Assembly (NCBI GenBank): GCA_003021325.1
Contig: PXQM01000093.1
Coordinates: 1-15,873, forward strand
From: Halobacteriales archaeon QH_10_70_21
GTDB lineage: Archaea > Halobacteriota > Halobacteria > Halobacteriales > Haloarculaceae
Reading direction: 5' to 3'
Length of the DNA stretch: 15,873 bases
Part shown: positions 1-7,349 of the stretch, in pieces
Layout of the letters: every line of letters starts with the position of its first letter
Position numbering within the stretch: the stretch's first letter is position 1
The notes under the pieces: model-generated
Told to the model about the DNA's origin: nothing
Database searches by the model: none
The model's input: the letters and a program-made list of their open reading frames with translations, nothing else
Program-made: the position numbers and the translations under genes

Positions 1-1
1 G

Positions 2-481
2 GCCGTCGCCGACGACGCCGTCGACCGCCTCGCCGACGAGGGCGGAGCGTTCCTCGACGGCGAGCCGACCGGCGCCGGGCTGCTCGACTACCCGCTCCGG
101 CCGCTGGAGACCAACGCGGAGATGGCCAATGGACTCCTGGAGCTGTGGGCGCTGACCGGCGAGGAGCGCTACCGGACGGCGGCCGTCGACGCGCTGGCCG
201 GCTTCGCCGGCGCCTACGACCGGATGGGCGTCGAGGCCGCCGGCTACGCCGCCGCCTGCGCCCGCGCCCACTACGACCCGCTCGTGGTCCGGACGCCGCC
301 GGCGGGGACGGACCTCCACCGGGCGGCCCTCCGGGTCGCCGACCACGAGAAGGTGGTCGTCCCCGAGGACCGCGAGGACGCCGTCGTCGTCCGCGGCGGC
401 GAGACGACGGCGCCGGCCGGGACGCCCGAGGAGCTGCTCGAGCGGGCCGCCGAGGAGCCCGCCCGGGACGGACCGTCGTGA
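2..481 (+). CDS. YyaL/DUF255-type (thioredoxin-domain) protein, C-terminal part
   Basis: The reading frame is open from base 2 and ends at TGA 479-481, so the window starts inside the gene and only about 159 C-terminal residues are visible. The segment around PLRPLETNAEMANGLLEL, followed by a helical stretch and a run with DLHRAALRVADHEKVVVP, resembles the end of the YyaL/SSP411 (DUF255) family. Those proteins have an N-terminal thioredoxin-like domain and a C-terminal alpha/alpha-barrel like that of glycosidases. The thioredoxin part would lie outside the window, so the family call rests on the tail alone. The biochemical role of the family is poorly known. An internal ATG at 122 is not a credible start because coding-like sequence continues upstream of it in the same frame. 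Confidence 0.6.
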   Translation, partial: AVADDAVDRLADEGGAFLDGEPTGAGLLDYPLRPLETNAEMANGLLELWALTGEERYRTAAVDALAGFAGAYDRMGVEAAGYAAACARAHYDPLVVRTPPAGTDLHRAALRVADHEKVVVPEDREDAVVVRGGETTAPAGTPEELLERAAEEPARDGPS

Positions 482-483
482 GT

Positions 484-504
484 CGGTCCTGCGGGGGAGG
501 ACCG
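484..504. terminator. Hairpin just after the DUF255-type gene
   Basis: A perfect 7-base inverted repeat (CGGTCCT at 484-490, AGGACCG at 498-504) with a 7-base loop begins three bases after the stop codon. No T-run follows, so it may be an mRNA 3'-end structure rather than a classical terminator. A second inverted repeat (CCGCCGG 543-549 with CCGGCGG 558-564) lies in the same gap. In GC-rich DNA such hairpins arise fairly easily. Confidence 0.3.
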
Positions 505-621
505 GTCGCGTCGGTCACGAACCCACGAGCAGGATAGCGGCACCGCCGGGAGTGGCTCCGGCGGCCCCCTCTCGTGTCAGACAGCCGTAAACAACTCAAA
601 CCTCTCCTAAACTTGCGGTGT

Positions 622-628
622 GTTTATA
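622..628 (+). promoter_or_regulatory. TATA box of the TrmB-type gene
   Basis: TTTATAA sits in an otherwise GC-rich sequence. Its centre is about 28 bases before the ATG at 653, the spacing expected for a leaderless archaeal transcript. This decides the start: the GTG at 620 would lie upstream of the predicted transcription start, and the ATG at 644 is slightly too close to the box. Confidence 0.65.
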
Positions 629-652
629 ACCTCCGAGGCGGAGATGCCAACG

Positions 653-1428
653 ATGGCAAGTCTGAGAGACCTCGGGCTCTCCGAGTACGAGGCCCGCGCC
701 TATCGCGCCCTCCTGAAGACGGGGCCGACAACGGCGAAGGAGTTGTCCAGGGTCAGCGACGTCCCGATGGGCCGCATCTACGACGTGCTCAACAGCATCG
801 AGCAGTACAACCTCGTCCGGTCGCAGTCGGCCTCCCGGCCGAAGAGGTACGTCGCCGTCGAGCCCTCGACCGCGCTCGACCGGCTGCTCGACGACAAGCG
901 GCGCGAACTGGAGGAGAAGGCACAGCAGTACGAGGAAATAGTCGACGGCCTGACCGGAGAACTCGAGACCGCAGAGCCCGTCGAGGAGACGTTGTCGACC
1001 TGCTCGTCGAGCGGCTCTCGGCCGCCGACTCCCGGGTCGTGATGGTGCTGTCGACCTACACCGAGCAGTTCTTCGACATCGACACGGTCGGAACGCTCAT
1101 CCTCGACGAGCTCGCCGGCGCGATGGAGCGCGGCGTCGAGGTTCGGCTCCTGATGCGGCCCGACCTCGTGCCCGTGTTACCGGAATCCATCGGTCAGCGC
1201 TACCGCGAGTCGCTGATGGAGCACGAGGCCTTCTCGGTCCGCACCAGCGAGAACGTCTCCGGCACGTTCACCCTCATCGACGAGAACGAGGTGGTCATCG
1301 AGGTGCCCCACCCGCTGAAGAGCCAGGAGGTGTTCGCGATGATCGACCTCAAGGACCGGGAGTTCGCCGGGAACGTCCGTGCGGAGTTCCAGCCGCGGTG
1401 GGAGGCCGCCGACGAGCTGCGGTTCTGA
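653..1428 (+). pseudogene. TrmB-family transcriptional regulator, broken by internal deletion/frameshift
   Basis: The N-terminal part (653 to about 988, 112 residues) is a TrmB-type winged-helix domain. It has the signature LGLSEYEARAYRALL, a recognition-helix region around SDVPMGRIYDVLNSIE, and then a charged coiled-coil stretch (KRRELEEKAQQYEEIVDGL). After EPVEE the frame runs into unrelated Cys/Ser-rich residues and stops at 1040-1042. The rest of the family protein continues in the next frame from about 988 (DVVDLLVERLSAADSRVVMV) to TGA 1426-1428, with typical late motifs (GTFTLID, FAMIDLKD, RWEAADEL). From family memory, a segment resembling FWTAAVGPE normally joins the two halves and is absent here, so more than a single base appears to be lost. 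Relatives bind DNA and respond to sugars or other metabolites; the target here is unknown. The break could be real or an assembly error. Confidence 0.75.
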
Positions 1429-1536
1429 TACTGCCGGTCGTACTTTCCCGAGGGTCCGATTCGTCGTCAGTCCGAAACTCCGGGAGGGTGATCGTAGACT
1501 GGCCCCCGAGTCGACCAGTTACTCCGGCAGTACGAG

Positions 1537-2469
1537 CTACTCGCCGCCGTCCACTTCGCGCTTCAGCTGCCCGAACTCCGCGACCCGCTCGGCGTGGGCG
1601 TTGTGCTGGTGGATGGACTCGTCGTTGGACTGCTCCATCCGCACGATGGCGTCGTCGGCCAGGTCGGGGTACGTATCGACGAGTCCCTCGGCCATCGCCC
1701 GGACGCAGTCCTCGACGAACTTCGCGTTGCTGTGGCTCTCGAAGGTCATGTGGTCCTCGTCCGGCCGCTTGGCCAGGTTGTAGATGCGCGCGCTCATCGA
1801 GTCGCGGGCGACCTCGATGAGCTCGTTGAGGTCGACCGACGGGTCGCCGGACGTCTCCACGGAGAGGGTGGCGTGGCCGCGCTGGGAGTGACCCGGCTGC
1901 GGCACCTCCTCGAGGAACCGGTCGATGGTCTGCCGGTCAACGTCCAGCCCCTCGAGGACGTCGCGGGCCCGCGACTCGCTCATGCCCTGCGAGCACGGAC
2001 AGACCGTCATCCCGACGACGTGGCAGCCGACCTCCTCGCGGGTGCCGTTTTCGGTGGCCGTCGCCGACGCGATGAGGTCCGCCGTCGCCTGCGTCGGCCG
2101 GCCCGTCGCCGGCGTCTCCTCGCGGATCATGTACTCGGCCTCCATCCGCACCTCGGCCTGCGTCGTGTACTCGTGCTTCTCGAGCAGGCGCTCTGCGACG
2201 TCGCCGCAGACGTCCTCGACGCGCATCGCCGGCTCCGAGACCGCCTCCTCGAGCATCTCGTCGACGACCTCCATGTTCCGGCTCATGTCGGCGCCCTTCC
2301 GCCAGCTCGGCAGGTCGACGAAGACCTCGAACTCCGCCATCAGGACGATGGGTCGGTCGTCGGGACGGTGGAGCTTGACGAGCTTCTCGACACCCGTGAC
2401 GCCGACCCGGTTCAGACCGACGCTTACGTCCGGGCTGGACGCCTGTACGTCCGGCAACTGCTTGCTCAT
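1537..2469 (-). CDS. mptA: GTP cyclohydrolase MptA (FolE2-type, archaeal)
   Basis: The protein has 310 residues, normal for the family. It converts GTP to a cyclic phosphate of dihydroneopterin, an early step towards pterin cofactors. In Haloferax the enzyme is known to feed both folate and archaeosine synthesis. The sequence shows the conserved start [20 protein letters not shown], the metal-binding [15 protein letters not shown] (Cys157-Pro-Cys159), [16 protein letters not shown] (about 191-206), [20 protein letters not shown] and [15 protein letters not shown] near the C-terminus. The start is the ATG whose complement is at 2467-2469, because family similarity begins there; the 48 extra residues possible upstream are low-complexity. 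An AT-rich TTTTAAAA lies only 3-10 bases before the start, too close for a normal TATA box of this gene. A weak CCTAACC about 27 bases upstream is an alternative. nadK lies upstream on the same strand, 250 bases away. Confidence 0.93.
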   Translation of the reverse strand: MSKQLPDVQASSPDVSVGLNRVGVTGVEKLVKLHRPDDRPIVLMAEFEVFVDLPSWRKGADMSRNMEVVDEMLEEAVSEPAMRVEDVCGDVAERLLEKHEYTTQAEVRMEAEYMIREETPATGRPTQATADLIASATATENGTREEVGCHVVGMTVCPCSQGMSESRARDVLEGLDVDRQTIDRFLEEVPQPGHSQRGHATLSVETSGDPSVDLNELIEVARDSMSARIYNLAKRPDEDHMTFESHSNAKFVEDCVRAMAEGLVDTYPDLADDAIVRMEQSNDESIHQHNAHAERVAEFGQLKREVDGGE

Positions 2470-2593
2470 TGTTTTAAAATGGTTTGGCCCGAGGTTAGGG
2501 CTTTCGGAAAGGGAATCGGCCGGGTCGCGGCGCCGTCGGGCGAACCGGCGCTGCTCGTCGCCGACGCCGGACTCGGCACCCACCGGAGCCACG

Positions 2594-2629
2594 CCGCTCC
2601 CCGCTCGCCTCACCGAGGCGCCTCACTTC
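2594..2629. repeat. 36-base direct repeat, copy 1
   Basis: This is the first of two identical 36-base copies beginning CCGCTCCCCGCTCGCC and ending GGCGCCTCACTTC, in the gap between mptA and nadK. The second copy starts 67 bases later. Each copy contains the short palindrome GAGGCGCCTC. Confidence 0.9.
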
Positions 2630-2660
2630 CTTCTCTGTCCCCCCGGGCTCGCGGGTCGCC

Positions 2661-2696
2661 CCGCTCCCCGCTCGCCTCACCGAGGCGCCTCACTTC
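2661..2696. repeat. 36-base direct repeat, copy 2
   Basis: This copy is identical over 36 bases to 2594-2629. It also forms the left arm of a hairpin: GAGGCGCC at 2682-2689 can pair with GGCGCCTC at 2701-2708 across an 11-base loop. The hairpin ends 11 bases from the nadK stop codon, so it could form at the 3' end of the nadK transcript. Confidence 0.9.
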
Positions 2697-2708
2697 GTTC
2701 GGCGCCTC
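2682..2708 (-). terminator. Hairpin downstream of nadK
   Basis: An 8-base perfect inverted repeat (GAGGCGCC/GGCGCCTC) with an 11-base loop lies immediately downstream of the nadK stop (2720-2722 on the minus strand). There is no clear T-tract, so a terminator role is only inferred from position. Confidence 0.35.
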
Positions 2709-2719
2709 GCTACTCCTCT

Positions 2720-3532
2720 CTACTCCAGTTTCCCGAGCGCCGCGAAGAACTCCAGCGGCGGCCCGGCGATGCGGACCGGTTCCTCGGCCCGCCGCAGCCT
2801 GACCCTCGTCGGCGGGGTCACCCGCTGGCGGGTCCGGCCGTCCGCGACGACGAAGGCGTGGTCCGCCGACCCGACCCGGACGGTCACCTCGACGTCGGTC
2901 GGCACCGACAGCGATGGCATCGGCCCGTCGGCGCACATCTCGGTGATGACGAAGGCCGACACCTCGGGGTGGACGAGCGGCCCGCCCTCGCTGAGGTTGT
3001 AGGCCGTCGAGCCGGTCGGCGTCGAGACCAGGGCGCCGTCGGCGTGGCTCCCCGAGTAGAGCTCGCCGTCGACGCGAATCTCGACGCCGACGCCGTTGTT
3101 CCGTCCCCGCCGTGGGCCGGGGATCGCCACCTCGTTGACCGCGGCGGGCAGCGTCCAGCCGTCGCCCGACGCGCGTATCTGCGGCAGCTCCTGGCAGTCG
3201 AGCTCCCCCTCGCGGAACCGCCGGACGACCCGGCGGACGGCGTCGACCGCCTCCCCGGGAGAGACGACGTTGAGGAAGCCGACCTCCCCGAGGTTGACGC
3301 CCATGACCGGCGTCGGCGCCACCTCGCGAGCGGTGAAGAGGAACGTGCCGTCGCCGCCGATGGAGACCACGAGGTCGCAGTCGGCCAGCTCGCCGACCCG
3401 CGTTCCCGGCCGGTCGAGCGTGCCGGCGGTCGCCTCGTCGAGCGAGACCGTCGCCTCGACGTTCCGCCGGATGCGGTCGGCGAGCTCGGCGGCCCGGGCG
3501 TTGTCTCGCTGGGCGACGATGCCGACGTGCAT
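2720..3532 (-). CDS. nadK: NAD kinase (ATP/polyphosphate-NAD phosphotransferase)
   Basis: The protein has 270 residues, the usual size of a prokaryotic NAD kinase, and phosphorylates NAD to NADP in the cytoplasm. Visible motifs are the catalytic GGDGT (59-63) after DLVVSI, GVNLGEVGFLN (78-88), the NE pair in AVNEVAI (131-137), and the NAD-binding TPTGSTAYNLSEGGPLVHP (171-189). The start is an ATG complementary to 3530-3532. A TTTT element at 3559-3562, about 28 bases upstream, fits a leaderless transcript. The gene diverges from the KaiC-like gene at 3648, so the 115 bases between them hold both promoters. Confidence 0.93.
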   Translation of the reverse strand: MHVGIVAQRDNARAAELADRIRRNVEATVSLDEATAGTLDRPGTRVGELADCDLVVSIGGDGTFLFTAREVAPTPVMGVNLGEVGFLNVVSPGEAVDAVRRVVRRFREGELDCQELPQIRASGDGWTLPAAVNEVAIPGPRRGRNNGVGVEIRVDGELYSGSHADGALVSTPTGSTAYNLSEGGPLVHPEVSAFVITEMCADGPMPSLSVPTDVEVTVRVGSADHAFVVADGRTRQRVTPPTRVRLRRAEEPVRIAGPPLEFFAALGKLE

Positions 3533-3592
3533 CGGCCGTGGCTTCTCCGGCCAGGGACAAAAGCGACCCGGAGCCGGATTTGACGGGTAACA

Positions 3593-3624
3593 TTAAGTTT
3601 GCCGTACGCGTAAGGGGTTGTATG
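3593..3624 (+). promoter_or_regulatory. Candidate promoter elements of the KaiC-like gene
   Basis: Two AT-richer elements precede the gene. ATTAAGTTT at 3593-3601 would give a leader of roughly 25 bases, and TTGTAT at 3618-3623 lies about 27 bases before the ATG at 3648 and would give a leaderless transcript. I cannot choose between them from sequence alone. Confidence 0.4.
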
Positions 3625-3647
3625 CTCGCGGTGGACCGGGGGCGAAC

Positions 3648-4475
3648 ATGAGCGGGGAGGACGACTGGTTCGAGGACGCTGGCGGCTCCCTGGAGGACGA
3701 CGACCTCTTCGAGGACGACTTCGCCTCGGCGTTCGAGAGCGGCCGGGGGAGCAAGGGCTTCGAGGAGGACTTCGAGTCCGACATCCCGCGAATCGACCTC
3801 GGCATCGAGGGGCTCGACGAGATGATTCAGGGTGGCGTCCCCGAGCGGTCCCTCGTCGTCGCGATGGGCGCCGCCGGGACCGGCAAGACGACCTTCGGCC
3901 TCCAGTACCTGCACCGCGGCCTCGAGGAGGGCCAGAAGGCCATCTTCATCACCCTCGAGGAGAGCCGCGACGACGTCATCCAGGTGGCGACGGAGAAGGG
4001 GTGGCCCTTCGACGAGTACGTCGAGAACGACGAACTCGCCATCGTCGACCTCGACCCCATCGAGGTGGCCAACAGCCTCACCTCGATCCGCGGCGACCTC
4101 CCCCGCCTCGTCGACGCCTTCGGGGCCGAACGGCTCGTGCTCGACTCCGTGTCGCTGCTCGAGATGATGTACGACAACCAGGCCGAGCGCCGGACCGAAA
4201 TCTTCGACTTCACCCGGTCGCTGAAGGAGGCCGGCGTGACGACGATGCTGACCAGCGAGGCCAGCGAGAGCAACCCCTACGCCTCCCGGCACGGCATCAT
4301 CGAGTACCTCACGGACGGCGTCTTCGTCCTCCAGTACGTCCGCTCGGAGTTCCGGGAGACCCGACTCGCGATCGAAATCCAGAAGATACGGAACGCCAAC
4401 CACTCCCGGGAGACCAAGCCCTACGAGATAACCAGCGACGGCATCTCGGTCTACCAGCAGGCGAACATCTTCTGA
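3648..4475 (+). CDS. Single-domain KaiC/RecA-superfamily ATPase with acidic N-terminal tail
   Basis: The protein has 275 residues with one RecA-like ATPase domain. It has DIPRIDLGIEGLDEMIQGGVPE at about 45-66, Walker A GAAGTGKT (74-81), the paired acidic residues in ITLEES (101-106, KaiC-type catalytic Glu pair) and Walker B RLVLDS (162-167). The QKIRNANHS region near 245-253 is typical of KaiC/RadA-type domains. True cyanobacterial KaiC has two such domains, so this is a KaiC-like, GvpD/Rad55-related protein (COG0467 type), probably an ATP-dependent signalling or regulatory protein. A role in a clock is not implied. The first 45 residues are highly acidic (DDW, DDDLFEDDF) and probably disordered. 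I chose the ATG at 3648 over the in-frame TTG at 3618, which adds only a Gly-rich stretch. It is transcribed convergently with the HerA-like gene. Confidence 0.85.
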   Translation: MSGEDDWFEDAGGSLEDDDLFEDDFASAFESGRGSKGFEEDFESDIPRIDLGIEGLDEMIQGGVPERSLVVAMGAAGTGKTTFGLQYLHRGLEEGQKAIFITLEESRDDVIQVATEKGWPFDEYVENDELAIVDLDPIEVANSLTSIRGDLPRLVDAFGAERLVLDSVSLLEMMYDNQAERRTEIFDFTRSLKEAGVTTMLTSEASESNPYASRHGIIEYLTDGVFVLQYVRSEFRETRLAIEIQKIRNANHSRETKPYEITSDGISVYQQANIF

Positions 4476-4518
4476 GGCCTTCGCCGTCTGAATCCCTCCG
4501 CGTCACGCGCCATCCCGT

Positions 4519-4605
4519 CGGACCGTCGAGCGCGAGGAAGTACGTCGCCGTCGCGGCGAGGAACACCGCCAGTCCTTCCGCACGGAGCAAGCGTCGTGGA
4601 TTCAC
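4519..4605 (-). pseudogene. Fossil N-terminus of a small membrane protein (DUF4260-like?)
   Basis: On the minus strand, beginning at a GTG (4603-4605), the frame reads M-NPRRLLRAEGLAVFLAA and then TATYFLALDGP: a charged start followed by one hydrophobic segment. This resembles the beginning of the DUF4260 family of small membrane proteins (RRLLRLEGLAV..., then ...GGPWW), recalled from memory. After GP the similarity ends, the frame becomes Arg-rich and then runs antisense through the KaiC-like gene. A TTAT element near 4629-4633, about 27 bases upstream, could be its old promoter. The codons CGA, TTG and AAT differ from the neighbouring genes. It is most likely a truncated remnant; chance similarity cannot be excluded. 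Confidence 0.4.
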
Positions 4606-4719
4606 GACTACTGTACGTCGGGCGAGGAGATAACGCCGCACTGAGCCCGGAGAGCACGTAGCAGTCACGGCGCCGAAGGACGGGAAGGATGGGGCGGCGG
4701 TCCGGAGACTCGCGGCCGG

Positions 4720-6513
4720 TCAGTCCCCGTGTCGCGTCACGCAGTTCGACAGCCCGACGAGCTCCACGGGCTCGGAGTTGTCCGGCGAGTACACCACCAT
4801 CTGACCCGTCTCCATGTACGGCACCTTCCCCTCGAGGTTCGAGGGGATGTTGACGGCCTTGATGGCGTCCTCGTCGCCGAGGTTCAGCACGACGGTCGTG
4901 TTCACCTGCTTGAAGATGGGGTCGGCGATGTCCTGGGGGTCCTGGGTGATGAGGAAGAGGCCGAGCCGCTCCTTGCGGCCCTGCTTGGCCGCCTCGGCGA
5001 ACTTCCCGATGACCTTCCGCGCCTGGACGCTGTCGGCGTCCGTCAGGAAGCTGTGCGCCTCGTCCATCCCGAGGACGAGCGGCGTCTCCTCGATACGCTC
5101 GTGGGTGGGGTCGTTCGAGAGCTTCTGGTCGACGAGCAGCGACGCCAGCGCCAGCACGACCGTCGTCGTCGCCCGCGAGTCGTTGAGGTGGTACGTCGGG
5201 ACGGTCGTCAGGCCGCCGGGGCGGACGAACTCCGAGACGAGGTCGGGTATCGGCCGCGCCTCGGCGTCGAAGACGTCGCCGAAGCCGTAGACCCGCCGCC
5301 GGACGGCGTCGAAGGTGGCCTCGTGGACCCGCCCGGACTCGTCGAGTTCCTCCTTCAGCGCCGGGTCGTCGAGGAACGATATGAACGCCTCGTAGGTGCC
5401 GCCGTCGCCGAACTGCTCGAAGAAGCGGTTCAGCAGGTAGCGCAGGGCCCCGTACTGGTTGTCGTTGAGGTCCGACCCGGCGATGAGCCACGGGTCGTCG
5501 GCGACCATCCCGAACGGGATGGTGAACTCGACCTGCTCGGCGCCGTGGTGGGCCGCCGCGTACGTCGCGTTCCCGACCTTGGGGACGAACGCCTTCGTGT
5601 CGTCGACGCCGCCGTGGGCGATACCCTCCCGCTCGAGGCGGCGCTCGTCGTCGGCGCCCATCGCCGGGTTGTCGTCGTGCATCTGGGCGTACTCGTCCTG
5701 GGGGTCGAACTGGACGACCGCCGGGGCGACCTCGCGGCCGTCGTCGACCGGGTACCGGCGGCCGTCGGCGAGGTACTGCCGGAGGACGTTCTTTGCGGCG
5801 TGTGTCTTGCCCGACCCGGTGCCGCCGGCGACCAGCGTGTGCCGGAAGACGAGCGGGTCGCCGGCCTCGTAGTCGTCCTTCAGCCGGTAGTCGATGGTCG
5901 GCGGCTCCGCGGCGGTGCGGACCTTCTCGCCGCCCACCGAGAGGTGCCCCAGGAAGACCCCCGCCTCCGGTATCTTCAGGCCGGTCTTGATCTCCGTCGA
6001 ATCCGCCGCCTGCCGGACGACCGTCTCCGGCTTCGGGACCCGGTCGGTCATCCGCCGCTTGAGGTCGCCGCCGTCGGAGTACAGCACCGCGACCGGCTCC
6101 AGCGTCGCCATGAACTTGTAATCCTGCTCGTCGATGTCGGTCAGGCGCATCGCCCGCCTGGCGTGAATCTCCGTCGCGTCGTCCGAGCGGAACTCCTGGG
6201 CGTACTCCAGGGCGACGATGCGACAGAACAGCCGCTCGCCGTCGGGGTAGGAGGCGACGAGGTAGCTCCCGATGCGGACCGACGAACGGTTCTGGACGGT
6301 GACGTAGGCCCGGAGGCAGGTGTCGTCGGCCTCCTCGCTGATGACCAGCCCCTCGGAGGCCGACAGCGTCCCGATGCCGCGGTCGGAGCCGACCGGCGAC
6401 GCCGGCACCTCCTCGAAGTCGTTCTCGCCGGCGCCGGCGTCGTCGGCGCCGGTATCCCCCCCGTCGCCGGCGTCGTCGGGGTCGTAGTTCTCGAAGTCGC
6501 CCAGGTCGGACAT
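4720..6513 (-). CDS. HerA-like ATPase (DUF87/FtsK-HerA superfamily)
   Basis: The protein has 597 residues. Its N-terminus is acidic and Gly/Asp-rich (about 5-35), followed by a HAS-barrel-like region (about 45-190: GTLSASEGLVISEE, VRIGSYLVASYP) and the ATPase domain. Walker A is AGGTGSGKTHAAKN (229-242), Walker B is PLVLGMDEAH (478-487), and LFLITQDPQDIADPIF (519-534) is the sensor-type segment of this superfamily. HerA proteins form hexameric motors that translocate DNA and often work with the nuclease NurA in end resection. No nurA, mre11 or rad50 is beside it, so the partner is unknown. The start is the ATG complementary to 6511-6513; an A/T run at 6539-6543 lies about 28 bases upstream, fitting a leaderless transcript. 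The long extension possible upstream overlaps the next gene and is not credible. Confidence 0.85.
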   Translation of the reverse strand: MSDLGDFENYDPDDAGDGGDTGADDAGAGENDFEEVPASPVGSDRGIGTLSASEGLVISEEADDTCLRAYVTVQNRSSVRIGSYLVASYPDGERLFCRIVALEYAQEFRSDDATEIHARRAMRLTDIDEQDYKFMATLEPVAVLYSDGGDLKRRMTDRVPKPETVVRQAADSTEIKTGLKIPEAGVFLGHLSVGGEKVRTAAEPPTIDYRLKDDYEAGDPLVFRHTLVAGGTGSGKTHAAKNVLRQYLADGRRYPVDDGREVAPAVVQFDPQDEYAQMHDDNPAMGADDERRLEREGIAHGGVDDTKAFVPKVGNATYAAAHHGAEQVEFTIPFGMVADDPWLIAGSDLNDNQYGALRYLLNRFFEQFGDGGTYEAFISFLDDPALKEELDESGRVHEATFDAVRRRVYGFGDVFDAEARPIPDLVSEFVRPGGLTTVPTYHLNDSRATTTVVLALASLLVDQKLSNDPTHERIEETPLVLGMDEAHSFLTDADSVQARKVIGKFAEAAKQGRKERLGLFLITQDPQDIADPIFKQVNTTVVLNLGDEDAIKAVNIPSNLEGKVPYMETGQMVVYSPDNSEPVELVGLSNCVTRHGD

Positions 6514-6659
6514 GCCCGGGATGTGGTCGGCATCGGGCAAAAACCCTCCCGTGGCGGGGCGGAAGTGAAGCCGGCTCCCCGCTACCCGTCTGGCGCGTGC
6601 CGCTCGTACTGCCGTTTCGTGGTCGCGCGGCGGTGGTGGTCGACGTCGAACCGCTCGAT

Positions 6660-7178
6660 TTACAGGGGCATCGGGCCGCTGCCACCGTCGTCGCCGCCGG
6701 ACTGGCGGGCCTGCGAGAGCATCTCCGAGACGGGCGGCTCGTACTCGTAGCCGGGCACGATGCCCTCCATGTAGGTGCCCTCGACGAACTCGGCCATGGC
6801 CTTCGCGATGTCGGGAGCGTGGTCGGCGTTGCCCCACTCGAAGCCGAAGACGGCGACCGCGTCGCCGGCCTCCTCGAGGACCCGCTGTTCGTCGAGGTCG
6901 ACGTCCTGGCGGACGGCCATCGGCGCGTCCTCCAGGCGGCGCTCGTAGGTGTCGAGCCAGCCCGCCCGGACGGTCGGGCCGACCTCGTCGGCCGTCGCCG
7001 AGTCGAGCGTCGGCGCCCGCACCTCGAGGGTGTAGCGGAGCGCCCACTCGTCGGTCGCCTCGGCGGTCACCCGACCGTCGAATTTCGTCGTCGTCACCGC
7101 GAACCACTCCCCGTCGCGCTCGAAGGCGTCGTGGGCCTCGAACGCACGGACCGCCCGCTCCGGTAGTGCGTCGCTCAT
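6660..7178 (-). CDS. Haloarchaeal DUF5813-like protein
   Basis: This is a soluble, acidic protein of 172 residues without a signal peptide or membrane segment. The beginning (MSDALPERAVRAFEAHDAFE, then FAVTTTKFDGRV) and the segment VFGFEWGNADHAPDIAKAMAEFVEGTYMEGIVPGYEYEPPV match my memory of the haloarchaeal DUF5813 family, whose function is unknown. The C-terminus ends in a Gly/Ser tail. TTTT at 7205-7208, about 28 bases before the start, is a plausible TATA-like element. It lies 146 bases upstream of the HerA-like gene on the same strand; that gene has its own candidate promoter, so a shared operon is not required. Confidence 0.65.
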   Translation of the reverse strand: MSDALPERAVRAFEAHDAFERDGEWFAVTTTKFDGRVTAEATDEWALRYTLEVRAPTLDSATADEVGPTVRAGWLDTYERRLEDAPMAVRQDVDLDEQRVLEEAGDAVAVFGFEWGNADHAPDIAKAMAEFVEGTYMEGIVPGYEYEPPVSEMLSQARQSGGDDGGSGPMPL

Positions 7179-7349
7179 GACCGGTAGGTAGGCGACAGCC
7201 GGCCAAAAGCCCGTCGTGATGGAGCGCCGGCGTCGAATCCGCCGCCAGCCCGGCCCCGTCCTGCACCGCGTCGCCGGCCCGCCGCAGTGCTCGTCGGGCC
7301 CACGACGGATACGATGACGATTCGCCCCACTGCCCTCGGCGGTTCGCTA

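Noticed and set aside
2471..2480. TTTTAAAA next to the mptA start as its TATA box
   Set aside because: It lies only 3-10 bases before the start codon, whereas the other promoters here have the element about 27 bases away, and no later start fits the conserved N-terminus.
2470..2613. A 48-residue N-terminal extension of MptA
   Set aside because: Family similarity starts at [11 protein letters not shown], and the extension is Arg/Gly-rich and unlike known MptA proteins.
2594..2696. The start of a CRISPR array
   Set aside because: There are only two 36-base copies with a 31-base spacing that shares sequence character with the repeats; no further copies or cas genes are present.
1594..3583. Long plus-strand frames opposite mptA and nadK
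   Set aside because: They are antisense to two well-recognised enzymes, with low-complexity Arg/Ser-rich translations.
3573..3586. A 14-base sequence GCCGGATTTGACGG that also occurs at 15154-15167, both times upstream of a minus-strand gene
   Set aside because: A single 14-base match is expected by chance roughly once in a window of this size and composition; there is no third copy and the distances to the start codons differ.
2610..4403. A 597-residue open frame on the minus strand across nadK and the KaiC-like gene
   Set aside because: It is antisense to the KaiC-like gene and out of frame with nadK, and is Arg/Gly/Ala-rich without any family motif. Long false frames are expected in GC-rich coding DNA.
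4729..6750. A 673-residue open frame on the plus strand opposite the HerA-like gene
   Set aside because: It is an antisense mirror of a gene with clear Walker motifs, with repetitive Val/Asp/Arg composition and no recognisable domain.
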